From Candidatus Omnitrophota bacterium (lineage in GTDB: Bacteria; Omnitrophota; Gorgyraeia; Gygaellales; UBA12090): DNA of 7,222 nt. Position numbers and translations under genes: made by a program. The stretch is from assembly GCA_003510525.1 (NCBI GenBank), contig DOMD01000066.1:5229-12450 (forward strand). The letters run 5' to 3'. Shown piece after piece: positions 1 to 5,265 of this stretch (the stretch's first letter is position 1; each line of letters starts with the position of its first letter). The notes under the pieces were generated by a model. That model did not search any database. It saw nothing but the letters and a program-made list of their open reading frames with translations, and was not told the origin of the DNA.

Positions 1-30
1 GAAGAGATGTTCGAGAATTTAGAAGGTTAG
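1..30 (+). CDS. possible C-terminal end of an upstream gene (partial)
   Basis: Frame 1 is open from the window edge and reads EEMFENLEG followed by TAG at 28-30. A hairpin follows about 30 bases later, which fits the end of a gene. The reading is uncertain: frame 3 is also open from the edge and gives RDVREFRRLDLTP before a TAA at 42-44. Nothing about function can be said from so few residues. Confidence 0.3.
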   Translation, partial: EEMFENLEG

Positions 31-61
31 ATTTAACGCCATAAACATTTCTTTTTACTAT

Positions 62-95
62 AGAAAGGACGGATTTCGGCACTTCCGTCCTTTCT
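62..95 (+). terminator. strong hairpin, possible terminator-like structure after the upstream gene
   Basis: A perfect 12-bp stem (AGAAAGGACGGA at 62-73 with TCCGTCCTTTCT at 84-95) closes a 10-base loop. It sits just after the likely stop of the upstream gene. No T-run follows on either strand, so it is not a canonical intrinsic terminator. It may stabilise a 3' end, work with Rho, or be one more member of the repeat cluster beside it. Confidence 0.4.
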
Positions 96-112
96 GTGGC
101 TTGGGCTATATT

Positions 113-133
113 CCTGTCTGCCGGCCAGGCAGG
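113..133. repeat. GC-rich dispersed palindrome, copy 1
   Basis: The 21-base element starts CCTGTCTGCC and ends AGGCAGG. The outer seven bases pair with the last seven, with one T-G wobble, around a GCCGGCC centre. It is related to the copies at 145-164 and 1618-1637 but carries one extra base in the centre. Confidence 0.6.
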
Positions 134-144
134 GAAAGCCAAAC

Positions 145-164
145 CCTGCCTACCGGCAGGCAGG
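145..164. repeat. GC-rich dispersed palindrome, copy 2
   Basis: The element is CCTGCCTACCGGCAGGCAGG. It can fold in two ways: CCTGCC with GGCAGG around a four-base loop, or CCTGCCT with the terminal AGGCAGG around a six-base loop. It differs from the copy at 1618-1637 at only two positions, and these two positions pair with each other. Confidence 0.65.
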
Positions 165-240
165 CACTGCCCTCTGGTTTGTGGCTTGGGCTAGCGGAAG
201 CCCAACCACCGCCATCTGGCTTGGCGGATGCGCACAGTTA

Positions 241-702
241 ATGAAGATGCTTCCTGAAGATACAATACATTTTCTCAAGAAACAGGGATATGTTATTGTC
301 TCAACCCTTGATAGCGACGGTACTATCCATAATGCCTGTAAAGGCATACTCAAAATAGTTCCTGAGGGGCAAATCTATCTTCTGGATTTGTATATGGGCA
401 GGACTTACCGCAATCTCAGGGAAAATCCGGTCATCAGCCTGACTTCTGCCGATGAGCATAGTTTTAGCGGCTATTCCCTCAAAGGCCGGGCAGAAATAGT
501 GCCTAAGGAAAACTTAGAACCGGCGCTCTTAAGGGCCTGGGATGAGGCGATTGTCAGCCGGGTAACCAGCCGCCTGTTAAAGAATATTCGGGGAGAAAAA
601 GGCCATCATCTGCATCCTGAGGCGCTCCTGCCTAATCCTAAGTATATGATTCGGATTGATGTCGAAGAGGTGATCGACCTAACGCCGAAGCACTTGAAAT
701 AA
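241..702 (+). CDS. pyridoxamine 5'-phosphate oxidase family protein (FMN-binding split barrel)
   Basis: The 153-residue product looks like a single cytoplasmic split-barrel flavoprotein; no signal peptide or membrane segment is seen. Residues 17-85 carry the pattern typical of the group: a strand (YVIVSTLDSDGTIHNACKG), a middle strand with GQIYLLDLYMGRTYRNLRENP, then FSGYSLKGRAEIV. The C-terminal part (HLHPEALLPNPKYMIRIDVEEVIDLTP) is also seen in small PNPOx-like proteins. Family members bind FMN, F420 or heme, so the substrate cannot be named, and true PNP oxidase activity is unlikely at this length. The frame stays open up to a GTG at 181, but those 20 codons are made of repeat sequence, so ATG 241 is preferred; ATG 247 is also possible. 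No clear ribosome binding site precedes either. The stop codon abuts the start of the reductase gene, which suggests coupled translation and a shared redox role. Confidence 0.8.
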   Translation: MKMLPEDTIHFLKKQGYVIVSTLDSDGTIHNACKGILKIVPEGQIYLLDLYMGRTYRNLRENPVISLTSADEHSFSGYSLKGRAEIVPKENLEPALLRAWDEAIVSRVTSRLLKNIRGEKGHHLHPEALLPNPKYMIRIDVEEVIDLTPKHLK

Positions 703-1605
703 ATGTATGATGTAATAATCATAGGGGCAGGCCCGGCCGGTATTACCGCGGCTATCTATGCGGTCCGCAAGAGAATAGAATCTTTGATCATCACCAGAGA
801 CATCGGGGGACAGACCGCCTTAAGCGGTGATGTGGAAAATTATACCGGATACCAGTTTATCACCGGCCCGGAGCTGGTGCTTAAATTCGAGGAGCACCTG
901 CGTAAGTTTAATATCGCCTTAAAAGAAAATGAGGCGGTGAGAGAGATAGTTAAGGCCGGTGGCACAATTCAGGTTAAGACCGATAAAGGCCTGTATGAGG
1001 CTAAAAGCATAATTATTGCCTCCGGTAAGAGATCCCGAGAGTTAAATGTTCCGGGTGAAAAAGAATTTAAGAATAAAGGTTTGACTTATTGCGCCACCTG
1101 CGACGGGCCGCTTTTTTCCAGGAAGGATGTGGCAATTATTGGCGGAGGAAATTCAGCCCTAGACGCGGCACTGCAACTAATGAGAATAGCCAATAAGGTC
1201 TATATTATTAATATCGCTCCCGAGTTGACCGGGGACGCGGTTATGCGAGAGGCGGTTCAGGGAAGCGATAAAGTAAGTATTTTTAATAATACCAAGGTGG
1301 AGGAAGTTTTGGGCGATAGAATGGTCAGCGCGATCAGGATAAAAAGAGAGGATAAAGAAAACCTGCTTTCGGTTCAGGGGGTTTTTGTGGAGATTGGGCT
1401 TATTCCCAATTCTGATTTTATTCCCGGGATAAACAAAAATAACTCAGGTGAAATTATAGTAAATTCCCGCAACGAAACCAATATCCCCGGAATATTTGCC
1501 GCCGGCGATGTTACGGATGTGCCGGAAAAACAGATTGTGATTGCCGCCGGCGAAGGCGCCAAGGCCGCCTTGAGTGTTTTTAAGTATTTGATTTACAACC
1601 GCTAA
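703..1605 (+). CDS. thioredoxin reductase (TrxB/AhpF family) FAD-dependent disulfide reductase
   Basis: This 300-residue protein has the two-domain layout of low-molecular-weight thioredoxin reductases. It shows an FAD-binding GAGPAG (8-13), GGQ (35-37), the redox pair C130-A-T-C133-D, a second dinucleotide fold GGGNSA (148-152 region) and the FAD motif GIFAAGDV (263-270). It would take electrons from NAD(P)H through FAD to its CxxC and on to a disulfide partner. The region after the second glycine motif reads INIAPELTGD where classical TrxB has HRRxxxRA. That loop and the end of the protein (GVFVEIGLIPN, GEGAKAALSVFKYLI) resemble AhpF, which prefers NADH. The AhpF N-terminal tandem thioredoxin-fold domain is absent, so a separate partner is needed. 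ATG 703 follows directly after the TAA of the flavoprotein gene, and no strong ribosome binding site is visible, so coupling is likely. The stop lies inside the left arm of an inverted repeat. Confidence 0.88.
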   Translation: MYDVIIIGAGPAGITAAIYAVRKRIESLIITRDIGGQTALSGDVENYTGYQFITGPELVLKFEEHLRKFNIALKENEAVREIVKAGGTIQVKTDKGLYEAKSIIIASGKRSRELNVPGEKEFKNKGLTYCATCDGPLFSRKDVAIIGGGNSALDAALQLMRIANKVYIINIAPELTGDAVMREAVQGSDKVSIFNNTKVEEVLGDRMVSAIRIKREDKENLLSVQGVFVEIGLIPNSDFIPGINKNNSGEIIVNSRNETNIPGIFAAGDVTDVPEKQIVIAAGEGAKAALSVFKYLIYNR

Positions 1606-1708
1606 ACCGCAAAATACCCTGTCTACCGACAGGCAGGCGCGCAAAGACGCAAAGAAGATACCAGCGATATTTTTTTGCGCTTTTGTGGAATTTTTGCGTT
1701 TTTAGCGG
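1599..1708. repeat. imperfect inverted repeat with CGCAAA motifs, between the reductase gene and greA
   Basis: The ends are complementary: CCGCTAAACCGCAAAAT (1599-1615) matches the reverse complement of 1690-1708, CCGCTAAAAACGCAAAAAT, with small gaps. Inside, GCGCAAA (1639-1645) pairs with TTTGCGC (1674-1680). The left arm also holds copy 3 of the GC-rich palindrome. The element overlaps the stop codon of the reductase gene and ends five bases before the greA ribosome binding site. It could act as a terminator or attenuator between the two genes. Confidence 0.6.
1618..1637. repeat. GC-rich dispersed palindrome, copy 3
   Basis: The element is CCTGTCTACCGACAGGCAGG. Compared with the copy at 145-164, C5 becomes T and G12 becomes A; these bases pair in the CCTGTC/GACAGG stem, so the change keeps the fold. 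It lies inside the left arm of the CGCAAA inverted repeat. Confidence 0.65.
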
Positions 1709-1712
1709 TATT

Positions 1713-1720
1713 AGGGAGGA
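1713..1720 (+). promoter_or_regulatory. ribosome binding site of greA
   Basis: AGGGAGGA is a strong Shine-Dalgarno sequence seven bases upstream of ATG 1728. It decides the start: the frame is open back to a TTG at 1683, but that stretch belongs to the inverted repeat and has no such site. Confidence 0.8.
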
Positions 1721-1727
1721 TTTATTG

Positions 1728-2204
1728 ATGGGTTTGGATGATGTTTATTTGACCCCCCAGGGGTATGAAAAATTAAAAGAAGAGCTGGAGTATTTGGAAA
1801 AAACCAAACGCCGGGAAATTTCTAAGGCTTTGGAATATGCCAGAAGCCTGGGGGACATAAGCGAGAATGCCGAATACGACTCTGCCAAAAACGAGCAGGC
1901 CCATTGCGAAAAAAGAATAGCTGAGCTCAAGGATAAATTATCCCGGGCCAAGGTTATTGATTCCAAAAACATTCCTCAGGACCAGGTTTTTTTTGGAGCC
2001 AAGGTTTTACTCTCAGATTTAGATACCGCGGAAGAATGTGAGTACATGCTGGTGTCTAAGGAAGAGGCGGATTATGAGGCGGGAAAGATTTCTTTGGATT
2101 CGCCGGTAGGAAAGGCTATTTTGCAGAAGAGAGTGGATGATATCGTGGAGATAAATGTCCCGGCCGGAATCATCAAATATAAAATTTTAAAGATAAGCCG
2201 GTAA
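1728..2204 (+). CDS. greA: transcription elongation factor GreA
   Basis: The product is 158 residues, the usual GreA length. It binds the secondary channel of RNA polymerase and stimulates cleavage of backtracked RNA. The N-terminal coiled coil spans about residues 10-75 and carries the acidic tip LGDISENAEYDSAKNEQ, with D43 and E46 in the positions that hold the catalytic metal. The C-terminal FKBP-like domain follows, with the conserved ISLDSPVGKAILQK and a closing strand IVEINVPAGIIKYKILKI. ATG 1728 is chosen because of the strong ribosome binding site. The gene follows the reductase after a repeat-filled gap of about 120 bases and faces the prenyl synthase gene convergently. No promoter of its own is obvious. 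No key residue is missing. Confidence 0.95.
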   Translation: MGLDDVYLTPQGYEKLKEELEYLEKTKRREISKALEYARSLGDISENAEYDSAKNEQAHCEKRIAELKDKLSRAKVIDSKNIPQDQVFFGAKVLLSDLDTAEECEYMLVSKEEADYEAGKISLDSPVGKAILQKRVDDIVEINVPAGIIKYKILKISR

Positions 2205-2222
2205 GAGAAAAAGTGTTTTTTA

Positions 2223-2379
2223 GTAACAGTTCAGGTCTTGGAAGCAAATCAGATTGTCATTCCCGCGAAAGCGGGAATCCACGACGAGGTTAATGTTTTA
2301 TCTGGATTTCCGATTAAAGCATTCGGGAATGACAAATTTTTATGCTTTGTCGGAACGCTTCCAAACGCGGAACCGTTAC
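2223..2379. repeat. MITE-like nested inverted repeat between convergent genes
   Basis: The outer arms are 2223-2245 and 2357-2379. They match at 18 of 23 positions and include GTAAC, GTTC and a perfect TTGGAAGC/GCTTCCAA. A second, inner pair of arms follows (2254-2265 with 2324-2335). The element fills nearly the whole gap between greA and the convergent prenyl synthase gene, with no ORF of its own. No target-site duplication could be recognised. It may serve as a two-way transcription stop, but lacks the hallmark of an intrinsic terminator. Confidence 0.65.
2254..2335. repeat. inner palindromic element of the GTCATTCCCG type
   Basis: Terminal repeats TTGTCATTCCCG (2254-2265) and CGGGAATGACAA (2324-2335) are perfect 12-mers. 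A local hairpin CCCGC-GAAA-GCGGG lies at 2262-2275. An inner pair, GGGAATCCA (2273-2281) and TGGATTTCC (2303-2311), matches at eight of nine positions, giving a cruciform-like shape. Sequences with GTCATTCCCGCGAAAGCGGG are widespread intergenic palindromes in unrelated bacteria. Confidence 0.7.
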
Positions 2380-2384
2380 AATCT

Positions 2385-3425
2385 TTATACCTTTAGCAGT
2401 TCGGCGGTATACGATTCCAGCAGGTTTTTATAGCGGGGGCGCATCCTTAAAGATGCGCTTATTTTTTTGGCTTTATCCAGATAGCGGGATATTTCTTGCG
2501 TGGCCAACTTTAAGCCTTCGCCCTCAGAGATGATTTTGTGTAAATGAGATAGCTCCGGCGAAGTAAGGTGTTTTTTGCCCAGTAGCTTATTTATTTGGGA
2601 TTTATTTTTCGGGTTAAGTTTTTGATAGGTGAGCTCAAGCAGAATGGTCTTCTTAGCTTCTTTTAAATCGGTAAGGGCGGGTTTCCCGGTCTCTTTTTCC
2701 CGGGCAAATAGATTCAGGATATCGTCTTTTATCTGAAAGGCCCGGCCCAGGCACCTTCCGTATTCAAATAATTTCCGGAGCTCTTTTTCTCCTTCTCCGG
2801 CCAAAACCGCTCCCAGGATTAAAGGGTAAGAGAAGCTGTAGTAGGCGGTTTTTAGGTCATAGATTTTGTAGATGTCTTCTTTTTTTATCCGGCTTATATT
2901 TTGGGCGCCGTATAGAAGTTCAATAAATTGTCCGGCTCCGGTATACACCACTATCTCGGAAAACTTCTTCATCGCCTTTTCCTTGTGTATCTTTTTTTCA
3001 TCAATACTTAAGAATAGATGGACAGCCATCGCGTAGATGATATCTCCGGTTACTATTGCCAGGTCTGCTCCGGAGAATTTGATATTCCGGCAGCCCTTAA
3101 GGAAATTATCCATCATTTTGTGCATGGACGGCTCACCCCGCCTTAGGTCGGATTTATCAATTATATCATCATGGATAAGCAGAAAATTATGCGTCAACTC
3201 CAGGGCCAGGGCGCTTTCATAAAGGCCCTGAGCCGGCTTTTTGCTGTAACCCAGATAGCTTAGGCAAAAAAGAAGAGGTCTCAGCCTTTTTCCGCGCCTG
3301 GAGAGGAAATTTTTTATGCTTCTGTGCAAAAGAGGGGAGATTGTGGATAGCGGGTAAGTTTTATCCAGATTTTTGATGTAGCGGGAGAGTGAGAGCTCTA
3401 TATTATTTTTTATTTCCTCAAGCAT
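2385..3425 (-). CDS. polyprenyl synthetase family protein (trans-isoprenyl diphosphate synthase)
   Basis: The 346-residue enzyme would condense isopentenyl diphosphate with an allylic diphosphate to give a longer prenyl chain. Visible motifs in order are GKRLRP (45-50), the first Asp-rich motif HDDIID with D86, D87 and D90 followed by LRRGEPSMH, a GDII segment (127-130), the KT pair (192-193), and the second Asp-rich motif QIKDDILN (231-238) followed by TGKPALTDLKEAKKT. The last position of the second DDxxD is Asn238, not Asp. The first motif has no two-residue insertion and F81 lies five residues before it, which in characterised type-I synthases favours short to medium products (C15-C20); this is an inference. 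It is transcribed alone on the minus strand, convergent with greA and divergent from tal. ATG 3425 is the first usable start, since an in-frame stop lies just upstream; no ribosome binding site precedes it. Confidence 0.9.
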   Translation of the reverse strand: MLEEIKNNIELSLSRYIKNLDKTYPLSTISPLLHRSIKNFLSRRGKRLRPLLFCLSYLGYSKKPAQGLYESALALELTHNFLLIHDDIIDKSDLRRGEPSMHKMMDNFLKGCRNIKFSGADLAIVTGDIIYAMAVHLFLSIDEKKIHKEKAMKKFSEIVVYTGAGQFIELLYGAQNISRIKKEDIYKIYDLKTAYYSFSYPLILGAVLAGEGEKELRKLFEYGRCLGRAFQIKDDILNLFAREKETGKPALTDLKEAKKTILLELTYQKLNPKNKSQINKLLGKKHLTSPELSHLHKIISEGEGLKLATQEISRYLDKAKKISASLRMRPRYKNLLESYTAELLKV

Positions 3426-3475
3426 ATTTTTATGCTAACATACAAAATAGTCTTACACAAATAAAATTTTAGCAT
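3421..3475. promoter_or_regulatory. divergent control region with three AGCAT/ATGCT motifs
   Basis: The AT-rich gap between the divergent prenyl synthase and transaldolase genes holds AGCATA (3421-3426) paired with TATGCT (3431-3436), and ATGCTAA (3432-3438) paired with TTAGCAT (3469-3475). The shared middle arm could pair with either neighbour. This may be an operator or a chance result of AT-rich sequence. Both promoters must lie here or inside the genes, but neither matches the consensus well. Confidence 0.3.
3432..3460 (-). promoter_or_regulatory. weak candidate promoter for the prenyl synthase gene, possibly leaderless
   Basis: On the minus strand TTGTGT (3460-3455) and TAGCAT (3437-3432) are spaced by 17 bases. 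The expected start of transcription falls at or next to ATG 3425, which would give a leaderless message and would explain the missing ribosome binding site. The boxes match the consensus at only 3 of 6 and 4 of 6 positions. Confidence 0.22.
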
Positions 3476-3483
3476 TAAAATTT

Positions 3484-3488
3484 GGAGG
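3484..3488 (+). promoter_or_regulatory. ribosome binding site of transaldolase
   Basis: GGAGG lies seven bases before ATG 3496 and fixes that start. Confidence 0.75.
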
Positions 3489-3495
3489 TTAAAAG

Positions 3496-4614
3496 ATGCC
3501 CAAAACTACTATTGAACAATTGGCGGAGTTCGGCCAGAGCCTGTGGCTGGATAATATTAGCCGCGGCCTCATTGGGAGCGGACGGCTTAAAGAGATGATT
3601 TCTCTGGGCTTAAGAGGAGTTACCTCTAATCCCACCATCTTTGATAAGGCCATCAGCCAAAGTAACGAGTATGATCCGAAGATAGCGCGGTTATTTAGTG
3701 AGGGTAAGACGGCTTTTGAGATTTATGATGAGTTGACAATAACGGATATCCAGGAAGCCGCGGATATGTTTAAACCGGTATATGAGAGAACGAAAGGTTT
3801 AGACGGCTATGTCAGTTTAGAGGTTAATCCGGGATTGGCCAGTTTGAGCGCTGAGACCATTCAAGAAGCCAAGCGGCTGCATAAAAAGTTAAATCGGGCC
3901 AATGTGATGCTTAAGATTCCGGCTACCGCTGAAGGCTTTATCGCTATAGAGGAGTTGATTTCCCAGGGTATCAATATCAATGCCACTTTGATATTTTCTT
4001 TGGAGCAATATACCAAGACCGCTGAGGCTTTTATTAGGGGATTAAAGAGAGCATCGTCTACGACCGGCAATGTAAGCCGGATTCATTCGGCAGCCAGTAT
4101 TTTTGTCAGCCGGATTGATACAGTAGTAGATGCCTTGTTAGAGGATTTATCCGGAAAAGAAAATAATTCTGGCCTAAGAAGTCAGCTTGAGGCTTTAAAA
4201 GGAAAAGCGGCCACAGCCAATAGTGCCTTAATTTACCAAAGCAGCCGGGAAATTTTCTCCAGAGATGAATTCCGGTTACTAAATAAGTATGGGGCGAATA
4301 TTCAGCGTCCGCTTTGGGCCTCAACCGGCACCAAAAATCCCGCCTACAGCAATATTAAATATATAGAAGAATTGATCGCCAAAGATACGGTAAATACCGC
4401 TCCCGAGAATACCCTGGAGGCATTTTTAGTTAAAGGTGAAGTTAAGGAAGCCTTAAGCGATGATATAAAGGGGGCTCAAGATATTCTGGCGCGCTTAGAG
4501 AGATTCGGCATTAATGTGGACGAGATTTGTCAAAAATTACTTAAGGACGGAATCATCCTTTTTGAAAACTCCTTTGATTCGCTGTTAAAATCCATAGAGA
4601 ATAAAATCAGATGA
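3496..4614 (+). CDS. tal: transaldolase (long form)
   Basis: The 372-residue protein transfers a dihydroxyacetone unit from sedoheptulose 7-phosphate to glyceraldehyde 3-phosphate in the non-oxidative pentose phosphate pathway. The N-terminal block SLWLDNISRGLI (15-26) with D19, the GVTSNPTIFDKAI segment (41-53), SLEVNPGLA (107-115) and the Schiff-base lysine K140 in MLKIPATAEG are all present. The later parts INATLIFSLEQY, SRIHSAASIFVSRID, LWASTGTKNPAY and DTVNTAPENTLEAF fit too. The length and the extended C-terminal part match the about 370-residue class seen in actinobacteria and cyanobacteria, not the short TalC/FSA class. The gene heads a tightly spaced set with cobC and cobU, an unusual companion for cobalamin genes. 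Confidence 0.95.
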   Translation: MPKTTIEQLAEFGQSLWLDNISRGLIGSGRLKEMISLGLRGVTSNPTIFDKAISQSNEYDPKIARLFSEGKTAFEIYDELTITDIQEAADMFKPVYERTKGLDGYVSLEVNPGLASLSAETIQEAKRLHKKLNRANVMLKIPATAEGFIAIEELISQGININATLIFSLEQYTKTAEAFIRGLKRASSTTGNVSRIHSAASIFVSRIDTVVDALLEDLSGKENNSGLRSQLEALKGKAATANSALIYQSSREIFSRDEFRLLNKYGANIQRPLWASTGTKNPAYSNIKYIEELIAKDTVNTAPENTLEAFLVKGEVKEALSDDIKGAQDILARLERFGINVDEICQKLLKDGIILFENSFDSLLKSIENKIR

Positions 4615-4627
4615 CCGCGGACCGTGG
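4614..4627 (+). repeat. two tandem ACCGYGG heptamers at the tal-cobC junction
   Basis: ACCGCGG (4614-4620) is followed at once by ACCGTGG (4621-4627). The pair begins on the last base of the tal stop codon and ends just before the cobC ribosome binding site (AGGGG, 4629-4633). Confidence 0.5.
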
Positions 4628-4639
4628 TAGGGGCTTTGT

Positions 4640-5245
4640 ATGACGACAAAGATAATTTTAATCCGCCACGGACAGACTGACGGTAACGCCAAAAAGCAGT
4701 ATTGTGGAATGTTGGATTTGGGGTTGAATCAGAATGGCCGCTTGCAGGTGGAAAAATTAGGATGCCGGTTGAAAAAAGATAGCATTCAGATGATCTATTC
4801 CAGCGATCGGAAGCGGGCCCTTGAATCCGCCCGAATAATCTTTAAGGGCCGCCGGATAAATAAGATTGCCGGATTAAGGGAGATTAATTTCGGGATTTTT
4901 GAAGGTAAAAGCCACCAGGAAATCAGGGAGACCAACGCGGATATTTATGATAGATGGCTGATTGATCCTTATAATACGGCTGTCCCGGAAAGCGAAAACC
5001 TTCCGGACTTCCAGGAGAGGGTTACGCGGGCGTTAGAGAAAATCATCCTGGCTAATGCCAATAAGACCGTGGCAATAGTCTGCCACGGGGGAACCATAAG
5101 CATAATCTTAAGCCGCATAAAAGGCTCAAAGAATTTCTGGGAGCTTATTCCCGGCTCGGCCAGCCTGAATATAATTGAATATGCAAATAACAAAGCCAGA
5201 ATTACCCTTTTTAACGACATTTCCCATTTGAATGGTGACTTGTGA
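4640..5245 (+). CDS. cobC: histidine phosphatase family protein, probable alpha-ribazole phosphatase (CobC)
   Basis: This 201-residue protein belongs to the branch-1 histidine phosphatase (phosphoglycerate mutase-like) family. The phosphate pocket is visible as LIRHGQT with R9, H10 (the residue phosphorylated in the family) and G11, SSDRKRA (54-60) with R59, the acidic LREINFGIFEG (E81) and the second histidine in VCHGG (H149). Nothing in the motifs alone separates CobC from sugar-phosphate phosphatases. The assignment rests on the adjacent cobU and nearby cobT: CobC removes the phosphate from alpha-ribazole 5'-phosphate or from cobalamin phosphate. Given tal upstream, a sugar-phosphate role is the main alternative. 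AGGGG six bases before ATG 4640 supports the start. It ends inside a tandem GTGAC repeat. No signal peptide is seen, so a cytoplasmic enzyme is expected. Confidence 0.78.
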   Translation: MTTKIILIRHGQTDGNAKKQYCGMLDLGLNQNGRLQVEKLGCRLKKDSIQMIYSSDRKRALESARIIFKGRRINKIAGLREINFGIFEGKSHQEIRETNADIYDRWLIDPYNTAVPESENLPDFQERVTRALEKIILANANKTVAIVCHGGTISIILSRIKGSKNFWELIPGSASLNIIEYANNKARITLFNDISHLNGDL

Positions 5246-5262
5246 CTTAGTGACCTGGTGAC
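5235..5262 (+). repeat. four tandem GTGAC-centred repeats at the cobC-cobU junction
   Basis: GTGAC occurs at 5235, 5242, 5250 and 5258, spaced 7, 8 and 8 bases. Each unit contains TGA, and together these give a stop codon in all three forward frames. The second unit provides the actual cobC stop (5243-5245). The last ends three bases before the cobU ATG. Confidence 0.65.
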
Positions 5263-5265
5263 TAT

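Larger units (their letters stand above)
95..209. repeat. repeat cluster: direct repeats and hairpin flanking two palindromes
   Basis: The 14-mer TGTGGCTTGGGCTA occurs at 95-108 and again at 180-193, bracketing two copies of a GC-rich palindrome. The right copy is part of a hairpin: GTGG (181-184) pairs with CCAC (206-209), and TTGGGCT (186-192) with AGCCCAA (199-205), leaving one bulged C. A partial echo, CTGGCTTGGCGG, follows at 216-227. The cluster supplies the whole leader of the next gene. Confidence 0.65.

Noticed and set aside
113..164. Start of a CRISPR array
   Set aside because: Only two imperfect palindromic copies with an 11-base gap; no regular spacing or spacers, and a further copy lies far away at 1618.
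181..240. Upstream GTG start that would extend the flavoprotein by 20 residues
   Set aside because: The extra codons lie in the direct repeat and hairpin cluster, have no ribosome binding site, and add residues unlike the family.
1683..1727. TTG start that would extend GreA by 15 residues
   Set aside because: The segment is part of the inverted repeat, and AGGGAGGA sits at the right distance from ATG 1728; the shorter form has the normal GreA length.
2342..2533. Plus-strand frame crossing the repeat into the prenyl synthase gene
   Set aside because: It joins repeat sequence to the antisense of a clear gene and has no ribosome binding site.
3453..3481. TTACAC-17-TAAAAT as a promoter for transaldolase
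   Set aside because: The -35 box is poor, and transcription would start at the ribosome binding site, leaving no room for a useful leader.
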